From the NCBI GenBank assembly GCA_041394245.1, contig JAWKIR010000002.1, forward strand, positions 372,001-436,000: a stretch of 64,000 nt of DNA, given 5' to 3'. A program made the translations under genes and the position numbers. Origin of the DNA: Acidimicrobiales bacterium. Its GTDB lineage: Bacteria; Actinomycetota; Acidimicrobiia; Acidimicrobiales; Aldehydirespiratoraceae. This document shows positions 8,575 through 15,667 of this stretch, piece after piece (position 1 is the first letter of the stretch; the number at the start of each line of letters is the position of its first letter). A model generated the notes under the pieces. It saw only the letters and a list, made by a program, of their open reading frames with translations, did not search any database and was not told the origin of the DNA.

Positions 8575-8583
8575 AGCTAGCGT
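8575..8583. promoter_or_regulatory. Overlapping divergent -10 boxes
   Basis: The sequence AAGCTAGCG holds TAGCTT on the minus strand (8575-8580) and TAGCGT on the plus strand (8578-8583), sharing three base pairs. The minus box is 13 bases from the GT2 start at 8561; the plus box is 9 bases from the start at 8593. Polymerase could occupy only one side at a time. Confidence 0.4.
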
Positions 8584-8592
8584 CCGCAGACG

Positions 8593-11289
8593 ATGGCACC
8601 GGTTCCGACGTCTCGCCGCCTCATGATGGCCGTCGCCATCGGTGTCGTCGCGTTCGCGTTCTGGCCGGCCCTGTTCGCCGGCGGCAGCCTGGTATCGGCC
8701 GACATCGTGGCGACGAGTCCGCCCTTCGAGTCCTACCAGCCGGCGTCGTTCTCGCTGGAGAACGGTCCCGGCGATCCCATCAACATCCACGCCCATTGGG
8801 CGAGCCTGGCCGACGACATCAGGGGCGGCGACTTCTCCTGGTGGAATCCCGAGCTCGCCGCCGGCCAGCCGACGATGAAGGCCGGTGCGCCAGTCTTCGA
8901 CCTGCCCTACCTCGTGGCGCCCGACTGGTACGCACCGGGTCTGGTCGCCGCGATCCGGGCCCTGGTGGCGATCGGCCTGGCCTTCGGATTCCTGCGGTCG
9001 CACGAACTGCACCGGTTGTCGGCGCTGGTCGGAGGGATCGCCTTCGGTCTCTCCGGGTTCATGGTCGGCTGGATGAACTGGCCTCACAGCTCGGTGGCGG
9101 CTCTCGCTCCGGGGTTGCTGTGGGCGATCGAGCGGCTGATCCGCGATCCGAGACCCTGGCGTGCGGTTCCCCTCGGAGCGGTCGTCGCACTCATGGTGTG
9201 GTCGAACTTCCCGTCGGTGTTGATCTACGTGATCCTCGGCGCCACCGCCTACGCCGCGATCCGCATCGTCGACGAGACACGACGGGCCGGAACCCCGCGA
9301 TGGGTGCTCCCCCGCGGCGCGGTGGCGGTCGTCGCGGTCGTGATCGCCGGGCTCCTGGCCGGGCCCCACCTTCTCGGCTTCGCCGACTACATGGACTGGG
9401 CCGATACCAGCCATCGGGTCGGCAATCCCGACGACTCCTCTGCGGGTGTCGCCTACCTCATGACCTCGGTCGCCCCAGCGATCTGGGGGAGCGACGCGGT
9501 GGGCCCCGCGTGGTTCGGCGAAGGCAACTGGGTCGAGTTCAACGCCCACGTCGGCGCGTCCGTGCTGCTGTTGGCCGTGTTCGGCCTGGTCAGCGGCATC
9601 CGCTCGGGCCGCGGTCGTCGCCGTTCGTTCGCCCTGGCGGTGGTGACCATCGCCGCTCTGGGGGTGGTGATCGCGTATCTGGGTGGCCCGGTCGCCGTGC
9701 TGTTCGGTGACCTCACCGGTTCGCAGGGCGGGCTCATGACCAGGGCGAAGGTCCTCTGGAGCATCGGCGTCGCGTTCGGTGCGGCGCTCGGTGTCGAGCG
9801 CCTGCTCGACGACAGGCAGGCCGGCGCCGGGCGCGATCTCGTCGCGACGGGGGTGGTGCTCGTCATCGGCAGCCTGGTCATGGTCCCGTCCGTTCTGGAC
9901 TGGCTCGACGCAGCGCGCGGAGCGGGCGTGCTGCGCGAGACACTGGCGGTGTCGACCGTGCCCATCGTGGCGGCGCTCGCGACGGTGCTCCTCGTCGTCG
10001 CCCGCGTGCGGGGGCGGGCGTCCGCCGGCGCGGCCGGGTGGGCGATGGTGATCGTGGTCGGCACGGAGCTGCTCAGCTTCGCCATGCCGGTGCCGACCAT
10101 CGTCTCGCGAGAGGAGCGGCTCGTCGCAACCCCGGCGCACGACGAGGTCGTCCAACTCCTGGCCCCCGGCGAGCGTCTCGCCGGCGAAGGCCGCACGTTC
10201 TTCCCGTCGACGACTCAGCTGTTCGGGATCGACGACGCTCGGGGTCAGTTGCTCAAGTCACCGGGCTACCAGGAGTTGCTGCGCGCCCTCGATCCCGCCA
10301 TGTTGCGCCGCGACGGCGGCGGCACCCCGACCTACCCCAACGTGCCCGAGGGCATCGATCCGACCTCACCGGTGTGGGATGCACTCGGCGTGGGGGTGTG
10401 GGCGCAGTTCCCCGATGCGGTGCCGGCGGGCATCATCGACGAGCCGCCGCCGGCGTCGGGCGTCGCGGACCCCTCGGTGCAGGCGCTCCACGGCGCGACG
10501 GTGGTGCCCGACGGTGGCCTTCGGGCGGTGCTGATCCGCGTCGCGCCCTACGTCGGGGGCTTCGTCGACGTGGTCGTGGAAACCGACGACGGAGCGGTTC
10601 CGTTCCAACGTTGGGTCGAGCCGGAGGATGCCGGTCTTCTCGCCGTGGCGATCCTGGGCGAGCATCTCCGCCCCGGATCGACGGTCGACATCTCCGTCAC
10701 CGCGCCGGCCGGAACCCTCCTGGTCGACCTCGCAGCCGATGGATCGGTCGCTATGGGCACGGTCGCCGGCGGCGATGGTCTCGAACTCGTGCGTACCGGC
10801 GACGTCCTCCTCTTCGATCGTCCGGTCGAGCCGGTTCGCCTGGTCGACCATGTCGTCGTCGAGCCGGAGGCGAAGGCTGCCGCCGCGCGTGTGGCTGCGG
10901 GGGACCATGTCGTCGATCGCGACGTGGGGCTTCCCGCCACCGGCGGCGGGACCTCGGAACTGCAGGTGCGATCCGTCGACTACGACCGCGACCGGATCAC
11001 CGCGCAGGTGGTATCGGATCGTCCGGCGCTGTTGATCGTGTCGACGGCCCACTATCCGGGCTGGACGGCCAGCGTCGACGGTGCGGTCGCTGACGTCGTC
11101 GTCGCCGATGCCGCGTTCCTCGGCGTCGTGGTCGGCCCGGGTGAACACGAGGTCGTGTTGGCGTTCCGGCCCGACCACCTCGGCGTGAGCGCATGGATGC
11201 TGGTCATCGGCAGCGTGGTGGCGCTGGCGCTGCTGCTCGACGCCCGTCGGCGAGGAGACCTCCGCTCGTGGCCCCGGTCGGCCGGGTAG
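8593..11289 (+). CDS. YfhO-family large membrane protein (GT-C-like)
   Basis: An 898-residue protein. The first half has about twelve membrane segments and an early outer loop containing FSWWNPELAAGQPTMKAG, the pattern of YfhO-family GT-C-like proteins that move sugars from a lipid carrier outside the membrane. The second half is mainly extracytoplasmic beta-rich sequence ending with the family's STAHYPGWTASVDG motif, then HEVVLAFRPDHLGVSAWM and a final membrane segment. The start has no Shine-Dalgarno, only a TAGCGT box 9 bases upstream. Its function as a glycosyltransferase for wall polysaccharide or protein decoration is inferred from the family and from the locus. Confidence 0.5.
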   Translation: MAPVPTSRRLMMAVAIGVVAFAFWPALFAGGSLVSADIVATSPPFESYQPASFSLENGPGDPINIHAHWASLADDIRGGDFSWWNPELAAGQPTMKAGAPVFDLPYLVAPDWYAPGLVAAIRALVAIGLAFGFLRSHELHRLSALVGGIAFGLSGFMVGWMNWPHSSVAALAPGLLWAIERLIRDPRPWRAVPLGAVVALMVWSNFPSVLIYVILGATAYAAIRIVDETRRAGTPRWVLPRGAVAVVAVVIAGLLAGPHLLGFADYMDWADTSHRVGNPDDSSAGVAYLMTSVAPAIWGSDAVGPAWFGEGNWVEFNAHVGASVLLLAVFGLVSGIRSGRGRRRSFALAVVTIAALGVVIAYLGGPVAVLFGDLTGSQGGLMTRAKVLWSIGVAFGAALGVERLLDDRQAGAGRDLVATGVVLVIGSLVMVPSVLDWLDAARGAGVLRETLAVSTVPIVAALATVLLVVARVRGRASAGAAGWAMVIVVGTELLSFAMPVPTIVSREERLVATPAHDEVVQLLAPGERLAGEGRTFFPSTTQLFGIDDARGQLLKSPGYQELLRALDPAMLRRDGGGTPTYPNVPEGIDPTSPVWDALGVGVWAQFPDAVPAGIIDEPPPASGVADPSVQALHGATVVPDGGLRAVLIRVAPYVGGFVDVVVETDDGAVPFQRWVEPEDAGLLAVAILGEHLRPGSTVDISVTAPAGTLLVDLAADGSVAMGTVAGGDGLELVRTGDVLLFDRPVEPVRLVDHVVVEPEAKAAAARVAAGDHVVDRDVGLPATGGGTSELQVRSVDYDRDRITAQVVSDRPALLIVSTAHYPGWTASVDGAVADVVVADAAFLGVVVGPGEHEVVLAFRPDHLGVSAWMLVIGSVVALALLLDARRRGDLRSWPRSAG

Positions 11290-11292
11290 CTT
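11287..11292 (+). promoter_or_regulatory. Putative -10 box (TAGCTT) of the 11299-15667 operon
   Basis: TAGCTT lies directly after the stop of the YfhO-like gene (its first bases are the TAG itself) and 6 bases before the GTG at 11299. It could allow the four following overlapping genes to be transcribed separately from the upstream gene. Confidence 0.35.
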
Positions 11293-11298
11293 CGGCCC

Positions 11299-12264
11299 GT
11301 GCCCGATTCCGATTCGCCCACGCCGTCACCAGCCGACCACGACGACCATTTCGCGGCCCGGATCCAGGCCGAGGTCATGGCTGCGGCCGAACGTCGACGT
11401 CGCGAGGACGTGCACCTCGCTCGTGTCGAACGGGAGATCGAACGCGTCTGGGCCGACGTTGCCCCGCCCGGCGCCGCGGGTCCGGCCGAGGAACTCCTGC
11501 TCGACCGGATCGACCGGTTGTCGCTGATCGACGTCGACGCGCCCGTCGGCGAACGTCCCGGCATCAAGCAGGTCAAGGGGGCGATTCGCAAGGGCACCTA
11601 CTGGTACCTGCGCTACATGAGCGATCAGCTCAACGCCCTGCACAACGTCCACGCCCGGCTGTTGCGGCGGATGGACGAGCGTCTCGCCGCGGTCGAGGCT
11701 GCGGTCGGACTCGACCCCCGGGTCGATTCCCTGGTCGGCCCGGCGATGCCGCCGAGTGCCGCGATCGGCGAGCTCCTGGCGTCCCGTCTCGCCGATTCCC
11801 CCGGGCCCACGGTCGTCGCTGCATGCGGTACTGGTGACTGTGTCGGCGCGCTGCAGTCCGCCGGGGTCGCGTCGTTCGGGATCGACACCGACGCCGATGC
11901 CGTTCTGCGTGGGATCGACGCGGGCCTCGACCTGCGCGTGGGCGACGCGGCGAGAGAACTGGCGTCGCTCGAGACGGGCACGCTCGGTGCGGTGGTGATC
12001 GGTGGCGCGCTCCAACGAGGGACCGTCTCGACCCTGCTGTCGTTGCTCGACGTGGCGGTCGCCGCCGTCCGCACCGGCGGATCGGTGGTGGTGGTACCCG
12101 AAGACCGGGCGACCCGAACGGGTGTCGACGCCGAGCTGCTCGTCGACCGGTCGCTGTCTGCCGCAGCGTGGGGACGGGCGATGACCGCCGCCGGTCTCAC
12201 TGTCGAGATGCTCGACCACGACCAGGTCGGTGTCGACACGGTCGTGATCGCCCGCTGCCCGTGA
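11299..12264 (+). CDS. Methyltransferase-fold protein with N-terminal coiled coil
   Basis: A 321-residue soluble protein. Residues 20-140 are charged and helical with a segment KQVKGAIRKGTYWYLRYMSDQ found in many polysaccharide-locus proteins that carry a methyltransferase domain. Residues 165-300 resemble a class I SAM-dependent methyltransferase: VVAACGTGDC stands where the glycine-rich motif I should be, GIDTDADAV is motif II, and the order of strands agrees. Motif I is degenerate (no LDxGxGxG), so catalysis is uncertain. The GTG start follows a TANNNT box, and the TGA overlaps the GTG of the first GT4 repeat gene. It may methylate a glycan or play a structural role. Confidence 0.5.
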   Translation: MPDSDSPTPSPADHDDHFAARIQAEVMAAAERRRREDVHLARVEREIERVWADVAPPGAAGPAEELLLDRIDRLSLIDVDAPVGERPGIKQVKGAIRKGTYWYLRYMSDQLNALHNVHARLLRRMDERLAAVEAAVGLDPRVDSLVGPAMPPSAAIGELLASRLADSPGPTVVAACGTGDCVGALQSAGVASFGIDTDADAVLRGIDAGLDLRVGDAARELASLETGTLGAVVIGGALQRGTVSTLLSLLDVAVAAVRTGGSVVVVPEDRATRTGVDAELLVDRSLSAAAWGRAMTAAGLTVEMLDHDQVGVDTVVIARCP

Positions 12265-12746
12265 CCCGACGTCCCATCGTCCACCAGTTCACTGCGGTGC
12301 TCGCCGGCCGCGACGCAGTCGGTCAGCACACGCTGGCCGTCGACGATCTGTTGCGTGACATGGGCGCCGACACCGAGATCTTCGCTGCTCATGTGCACCC
12401 CGAGGTGCGTGACCGCGGCCGTGACTTCCGTGAGCACGCAACCGGTCCGGCCCCGGACCTGATCATCTACCAGACGTCGATCGGGTCGCCGGTCGGCGAC
12501 TACGTGATGTCGCGTCCTGAGCCGCTGGTGCTCAACTATCACAACATGACACCGGCGGAGTTCTTCGACCCGTGGGAGCCGGCGGTCGCCGCCGAACTCG
12601 ATCACGGTCGGCGCCAGCTCGTCCGCCTCGCCCGCCGGGCCGAACATGCGATCGCGGTGTCGCAGTACAACGCCGACGAGCTCCTGGCGTTGGGGATGGA
12701 TCCCTCGTCGGTGTCGGTGTCGCCGGTGTTGTTCGTGCCGTTGTGG

Positions 12747-12781
12747 GAGAAGGTACGGGTGTCTGACCCCCGTACTTTCTC
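12747..12781. repeat. 35-bp imperfect palindrome inside the GT4 linker (copy 1)
   Basis: The arms begin GAGAAGGTACGGG and end CCCGTACTTTCTC around a TGTCTGA core. Arms of 17 bases contain two mismatches, one of which would be a G-U pair in RNA. It encodes EKVRVSDPRTFS between the two Rossmann domains and looks like a REP-type element. Confidence 0.75.
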
Positions 12782-12802
12782 GGGTGTGGGTGGGGTGGGG
12801 GG
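12782..12802 (+). other. G-quadruplex-type tract (copy 1)
   Basis: Four G runs (3, 3, 4 and 6) separated by loops of three, one and one bases follow the palindrome directly on the coding strand. The same tract occurs at 13895-13915 in copy 2. Confidence 0.5.
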
Positions 12803-13379
12803 TTCTGGGGTGTCGTCGTCGGTGACGATGTTGTTTGTGGGGCGGTTGTCGCCGAACAAGTGTCAGCAGGATTTGGTTGGGGTGTTGGCGGGGGTTGTGG
12901 CGTTGGGGGTTGATGCGCGTTTGGTGTTGGTGGGTGGGGTGTCGTCGTCGGGTTTTGTGGATGCGGTGGTGGGGTTGGCGGAGGGGTTGGGGGTGTTGGA
13001 TCGGTTGGTGGTGGCGGGTTCGGTGTCGGAGGCGGAGTTGGTGGGTTTTACGAGTCGGCGGATGTGTTTGTTTCGGTGTCGGAGCATGAGGGGTTTTGTG
13101 TTCCGGTGGTGGAGGCGTTGGGGTTTGGGGTGCCGGTGGTGGCGTTTGGGGCGGCGGCGGTGCCGGAGACGTTGGGTGGGGCGGGGTTGGTTGTGGGTGG
13201 TGGTGGTGTGGAGAAGTCGGTGGGTGTGGTGGTGGAGGCGGTGGTGCGGGTGTTGTCCGATGGGGTGGTGCGTGAGGGTTGGTGTCGCGGGGTCGTGTGC
13301 GGGCGGTGGAGTTGGGGTTGGCGGCGTCGACGGCGCGTATGCGGGCGACACTGCAACCACTCCTCGACCGGGCGGTCCC

Positions 13380-14495
13380 ATGACAGGCCCCGGTCCTCGG
13401 CGTCGAGTCGATCTGGTACTGCCGGAGTTGCACGAGCGCGATGCGACGAGCACCCACGCCCGCTTGTTGCGCGACATCCTCCAGGCCGACGGACACCGAG
13501 TTCGGTTCGTGGTGGAGCGCCCGACGACCACCGGCGAGGCCGTCACGCTGCTCGACCGGTGGAAGGCCGACGCCGATCTGACGATCCTGCAGCATTCGAT
13601 CGGGTCGTTGGCGGCGAGCGAGATCGCCCGCCGGAGGATCCCGGTCGTCGTGAACTACCACAACATCACGCCGCCCGAGTTCGTCGAGCCGTGGCAGCCC
13701 GAGCAGATCCAGGGTCTGCGATGGGGGCGTGAACAATTGTGGGAGCTGCGGCCCTTCGCCTGCGGCGCCATCGCCGACAGCGACTACAACGCCCGCGAGC
13801 TGCGAGAGGTCGGCTACGAGTCGGTGTCGGTGTCGCCGGTGTTGTTCGTGCCGTTGTGGGAGAAGGTACGGGTGTCTGACCCCCGTACTTTCTCGGGTGT
13901 GGGTGGGGTGGGGGGTTCTGGGGTGTCGTCGTCGGTGACGATGTTGTTTGTGGGGCGGTTGTCGCCGAACAAGTGTCAGCAGGATTTGGTTGGGGTGTTG
14001 GCGGGGGTTGTGGCGTTGGGGGTTGATGCGCGTTTGGTGTTGGTGGGTGGGGTGTCGTCGTCGGGTTTTGTGGATGCGGTGGTGGGGTTGGCGGAGGGGT
14101 TGGGGGTGTTGGATCGGTTGGTGGTGGCGGGTTCGGTGTCGGAGGCGGAGTTGGTGGGGTTTTACGAGTCGGCGGATGTGTTTGTTTCGGTGTCGGAGCA
14201 TGAGGGGTTTTGTGTTCCGGTGGTGGAGGCGTTGGGGTTTGGGGTGCCGGTGGTGGCGTTTGGGGCGGCGGCGGTGCCGGAGACGTTGGGTGGGGCGGGG
14301 TTGGTTGTGGGTGGTGGTGGTGTGGAGAAGTCGGTGGGTGTGGTGGTGGAGGCGGTGGTGCGGGTGTTGTCCGATGGGGTGGTGCGTGAGGGGTTGGTGT
14401 CGCGGGGTCGTGTGCGGGCGGTGGAGTTGGGGTTGGCGGCGTCGACGGCGCGTATGCGGGCGACACTGCAACCACTCCTCGAAGGCACGCCATGA
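13380..14495 (+). CDS. GT4 glycosyltransferase, intact copy 2 of the C-terminal repeat
   Basis: A 371-residue GT-B enzyme. The N-terminal acceptor half begins RRVDLVLPELHERDATSTHARLL and has VVVNYHNITPPEFVEPWQP, related to but clearly diverged from gene 1. The C-terminal donor half has MLFVGRLSPNKCQQDLV, DRLVVAGSVSEAELVGFYESADVFVS and EHEGFCVPVVEALGFGVPVVAF, the classic GT4 EX7E region. It is encoded entirely by the 663-bp repeat. The ATG overlaps the stop of gene 1 and its TGA overlaps the start of the next GT4 (ATGA). It probably transfers a hexose during surface-glycan synthesis; because the donor half is shared, both copies should use the same nucleotide sugar with different acceptors. 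Confidence 0.5.
   Translation: MTGPGPRRRVDLVLPELHERDATSTHARLLRDILQADGHRVRFVVERPTTTGEAVTLLDRWKADADLTILQHSIGSLAASEIARRRIPVVVNYHNITPPEFVEPWQPEQIQGLRWGREQLWELRPFACGAIADSDYNARELREVGYESVSVSPVLFVPLWEKVRVSDPRTFSGVGGVGGSGVSSSVTMLFVGRLSPNKCQQDLVGVLAGVVALGVDARLVLVGGVSSSGFVDAVVGLAEGLGVLDRLVVAGSVSEAELVGFYESADVFVSVSEHEGFCVPVVEALGFGVPVVAFGAAAVPETLGGAGLVVGGGGVEKSVGVVVEAVVRVLSDGVVREGLVSRGRVRAVELGLAASTARMRATLQPLLEGTP
13820..14482 (+). repeat. Copy 2 of the 661/663-bp direct repeat (GT4 C-terminal cassette)
   Basis: It is identical to 12707-13367 apart from one additional G in each of two G runs. The offset is 1113 bases before the first indel. The boundaries sit at the same codon of both genes (before SVSVSPVLF and just before the last few residues). 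Confidence 0.95.
13860..13894. repeat. 35-bp imperfect palindrome inside the GT4 linker (copy 2)
   Basis: An exact copy of the palindrome at 12747-12781, again between the N- and C-terminal domains and again followed by a G-quadruplex-type tract. Confidence 0.75.
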
Positions 14496-15667
14496 GCACC
14501 CCGGTCACGTTCGTGACGCCCCGCTACGGGGCCGAGGTGCTCGGTGGTGCCGAGGCGGGCGCCCGATTGCTGGCCACGCGGCTCGCGGCCGACGGACGCC
14601 GGGTGGGCGTCATCACCTCGTGTGCGACGTCGATGCAGACCTGGGCCGACGACTTCGCGCCGGGCGAGACGGTCGAGGACGGGGTCCGGGTCGTCCGCTG
14701 TCGCGTCGATCGTGAGCGCGCTCCGGGCTTCGACGCCGTGAGCGACCGAATCCTCCCCCGCGGACGCGAGGTCGAACTCGCCGAGGCCCTCGACTGGATC
14801 GACCAGCAGGGACCTACCAGCGCGGCGTTGATCGACGCGGTGGCGTCGGTCGACGAGGGCGTGCTCGTGTTCTATCCGTACCTGTACCACCCCACGGTGC
14901 GCGGCCTTCCGGCGGCGAGGGTGCCGACGATCCTGTATCCGGCCGCCCATCGGGAGCTGCCGCTCGAGTTGGCGGTGTTCGACGACGTCTTCGCCGACGT
15001 CGGGGGCATCGCACTGCAGACCAGGGCCGAGCAGTCGCTCGTCCACGCGCGGTTCCCGGCCACCATCACCTCACCACAGGCGCTCGTCGGCCTTCCGGTC
15101 GAGATGGCGGAGGTGCCCGATCCCGATGCTGCCCGCGCCGCACTCGGACTGGGCGACGAACCGTTCGTGTTGTGTCTCGGCCGGATCGACCGGGGCAAGG
15201 GGACCCACGACCTCGTGGAACGCTTCGCCCGGTTCCGTGCCGCCCGCGGCTCGGGTCGCCTCGTGCTCGCGGGGCCGGTCGCCGAGCCGCCACCGTCGGT
15301 TGACGGCGTCATCTGTCTCGGTCCGATCGACGAGGAGCACAAGTTCGGGCTGATCGCAGCGGCCGACGTGCTCATCAATCCGTCGTTCTACGAGGCCTTC
15401 TCGCTCGTCATCCTCGAGGCGTGGCTCGCCGGTACCCCGGTACTGGTCAACGGTTGGTGCGCCCCGATGGTCGAGCACTGCACCAATTCCGGCGGTGGGC
15501 TCCACTACACGGGGGCCGCCGACTTCGATCTCGCCCTCGCTCGGCTGCTGGATGATCCCCTCGCGAGATCGCGGTTGGCGACGGCCGGCGGGGCCTACGT
15601 GCGGCGCAGCTACGGCTGGCCGGCGGTGCGCACCCGGCTCGACGGCCTGATCGAGCGGATCAGCTGA
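14492..15667 (+). CDS. Glycosyltransferase family 4
   Basis: A 391-residue GT-B enzyme and the last gene of the 11299-15667 operon. The N-terminus VTFVTPRYGAEVLGGAEAGARLLATRL is the glycine-rich acceptor-domain start; the C-terminal half contains FVLCLGRIDRGKGTHDLVERF, then CLGPIDEEHKFGLIAAADVLINPS and FYEAFSLVILEAWLAGTPVLV (EX7E-type donor site). Codon use returns to the C-rich style of the rest of the locus immediately after the repeat cassette. Its last 8 bases overlap the end of the converging GT2 gene. Donor and acceptor are unknown. Confidence 0.5.
   Translation: MSTPVTFVTPRYGAEVLGGAEAGARLLATRLAADGRRVGVITSCATSMQTWADDFAPGETVEDGVRVVRCRVDRERAPGFDAVSDRILPRGREVELAEALDWIDQQGPTSAALIDAVASVDEGVLVFYPYLYHPTVRGLPAARVPTILYPAAHRELPLELAVFDDVFADVGGIALQTRAEQSLVHARFPATITSPQALVGLPVEMAEVPDPDAARAALGLGDEPFVLCLGRIDRGKGTHDLVERFARFRAARGSGRLVLAGPVAEPPPSVDGVICLGPIDEEHKFGLIAAADVLINPSFYEAFSLVILEAWLAGTPVLVNGWCAPMVEHCTNSGGGLHYTGAADFDLALARLLDDPLARSRLATAGGAYVRRSYGWPAVRTRLDGLIERIS

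Larger units (their letters stand above)
12707..13367 (+). repeat. Copy 1 of a 661/663-bp direct repeat (GT4 C-terminal cassette)
   Basis: Read base by base, this stretch matches 13820-14482 completely except for two missing G residues. It is preceded and followed by unrelated sequence. It encodes the donor-binding half of a GT4 enzyme. The plus strand is nearly free of C and uses GTG, GGG, TTG and GCG codons heavily, unlike flanking genes, which favour C-ending codons. Confidence 0.95.
12261..13383 (+). pseudogene. GT4 glycosyltransferase, copy 1 of the C-terminal repeat, with two one-base frameshifts
   Basis: Starting at a GTG that overlaps the previous stop, this gene encodes a GT-B glycosyltransferase. 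The N-terminal half (about 149 residues) includes IYQTSIGSPVGDYV and LVLNYHNMTPAEFFDPWEP. The C-terminal half is the 661-bp repeat. Compared with the next gene, one G is missing in the run at 13043-13045 and another in the run at 13276-13278. Restoring both gives a 374-residue protein ending LQPLLDRAVP whose TGA overlaps the next ATG exactly as expected. As written, the frame after 13045 gives implausible Trp/Arg/Cys-rich sequence and runs on into the second GT4 gene. Either the bases were lost in sequencing or copy 1 is broken. Confidence 0.5.

Noticed and set aside
7165..10155. Very long minus-strand reading frame ahead of the small coiled-coil gene
   Set aside because: It lies opposite the YfhO-like gene and in another frame of the GT2 gene; Arg/Pro-rich shadow of high-GC coding DNA. 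Only the last 90 codons (6892-7164) form a plausible gene.
11625..14471. Long His/Thr/Pro-rich reading frame on the minus strand across the repeats
   Set aside because: It is the complement of the G/T-rich cassette and of normal genes on the other strand; low-complexity composition and no recognisable domain or start.
12707..14482. Insertion sequence or transposon causing the repeat
   Set aside because: The repeat encodes the donor domain of a glycosyltransferase, has no transposase and no terminal inverted repeats at its borders.
12261..14495. A single 744-residue fused double glycosyltransferase
   Set aside because: The frame is continuous only because two missing G residues in repeat copy 1 shift reading into Trp/Arg/Cys-rich sequence; copy 2 shows the correct frame, and the restored gene ends with an ATGA overlap.
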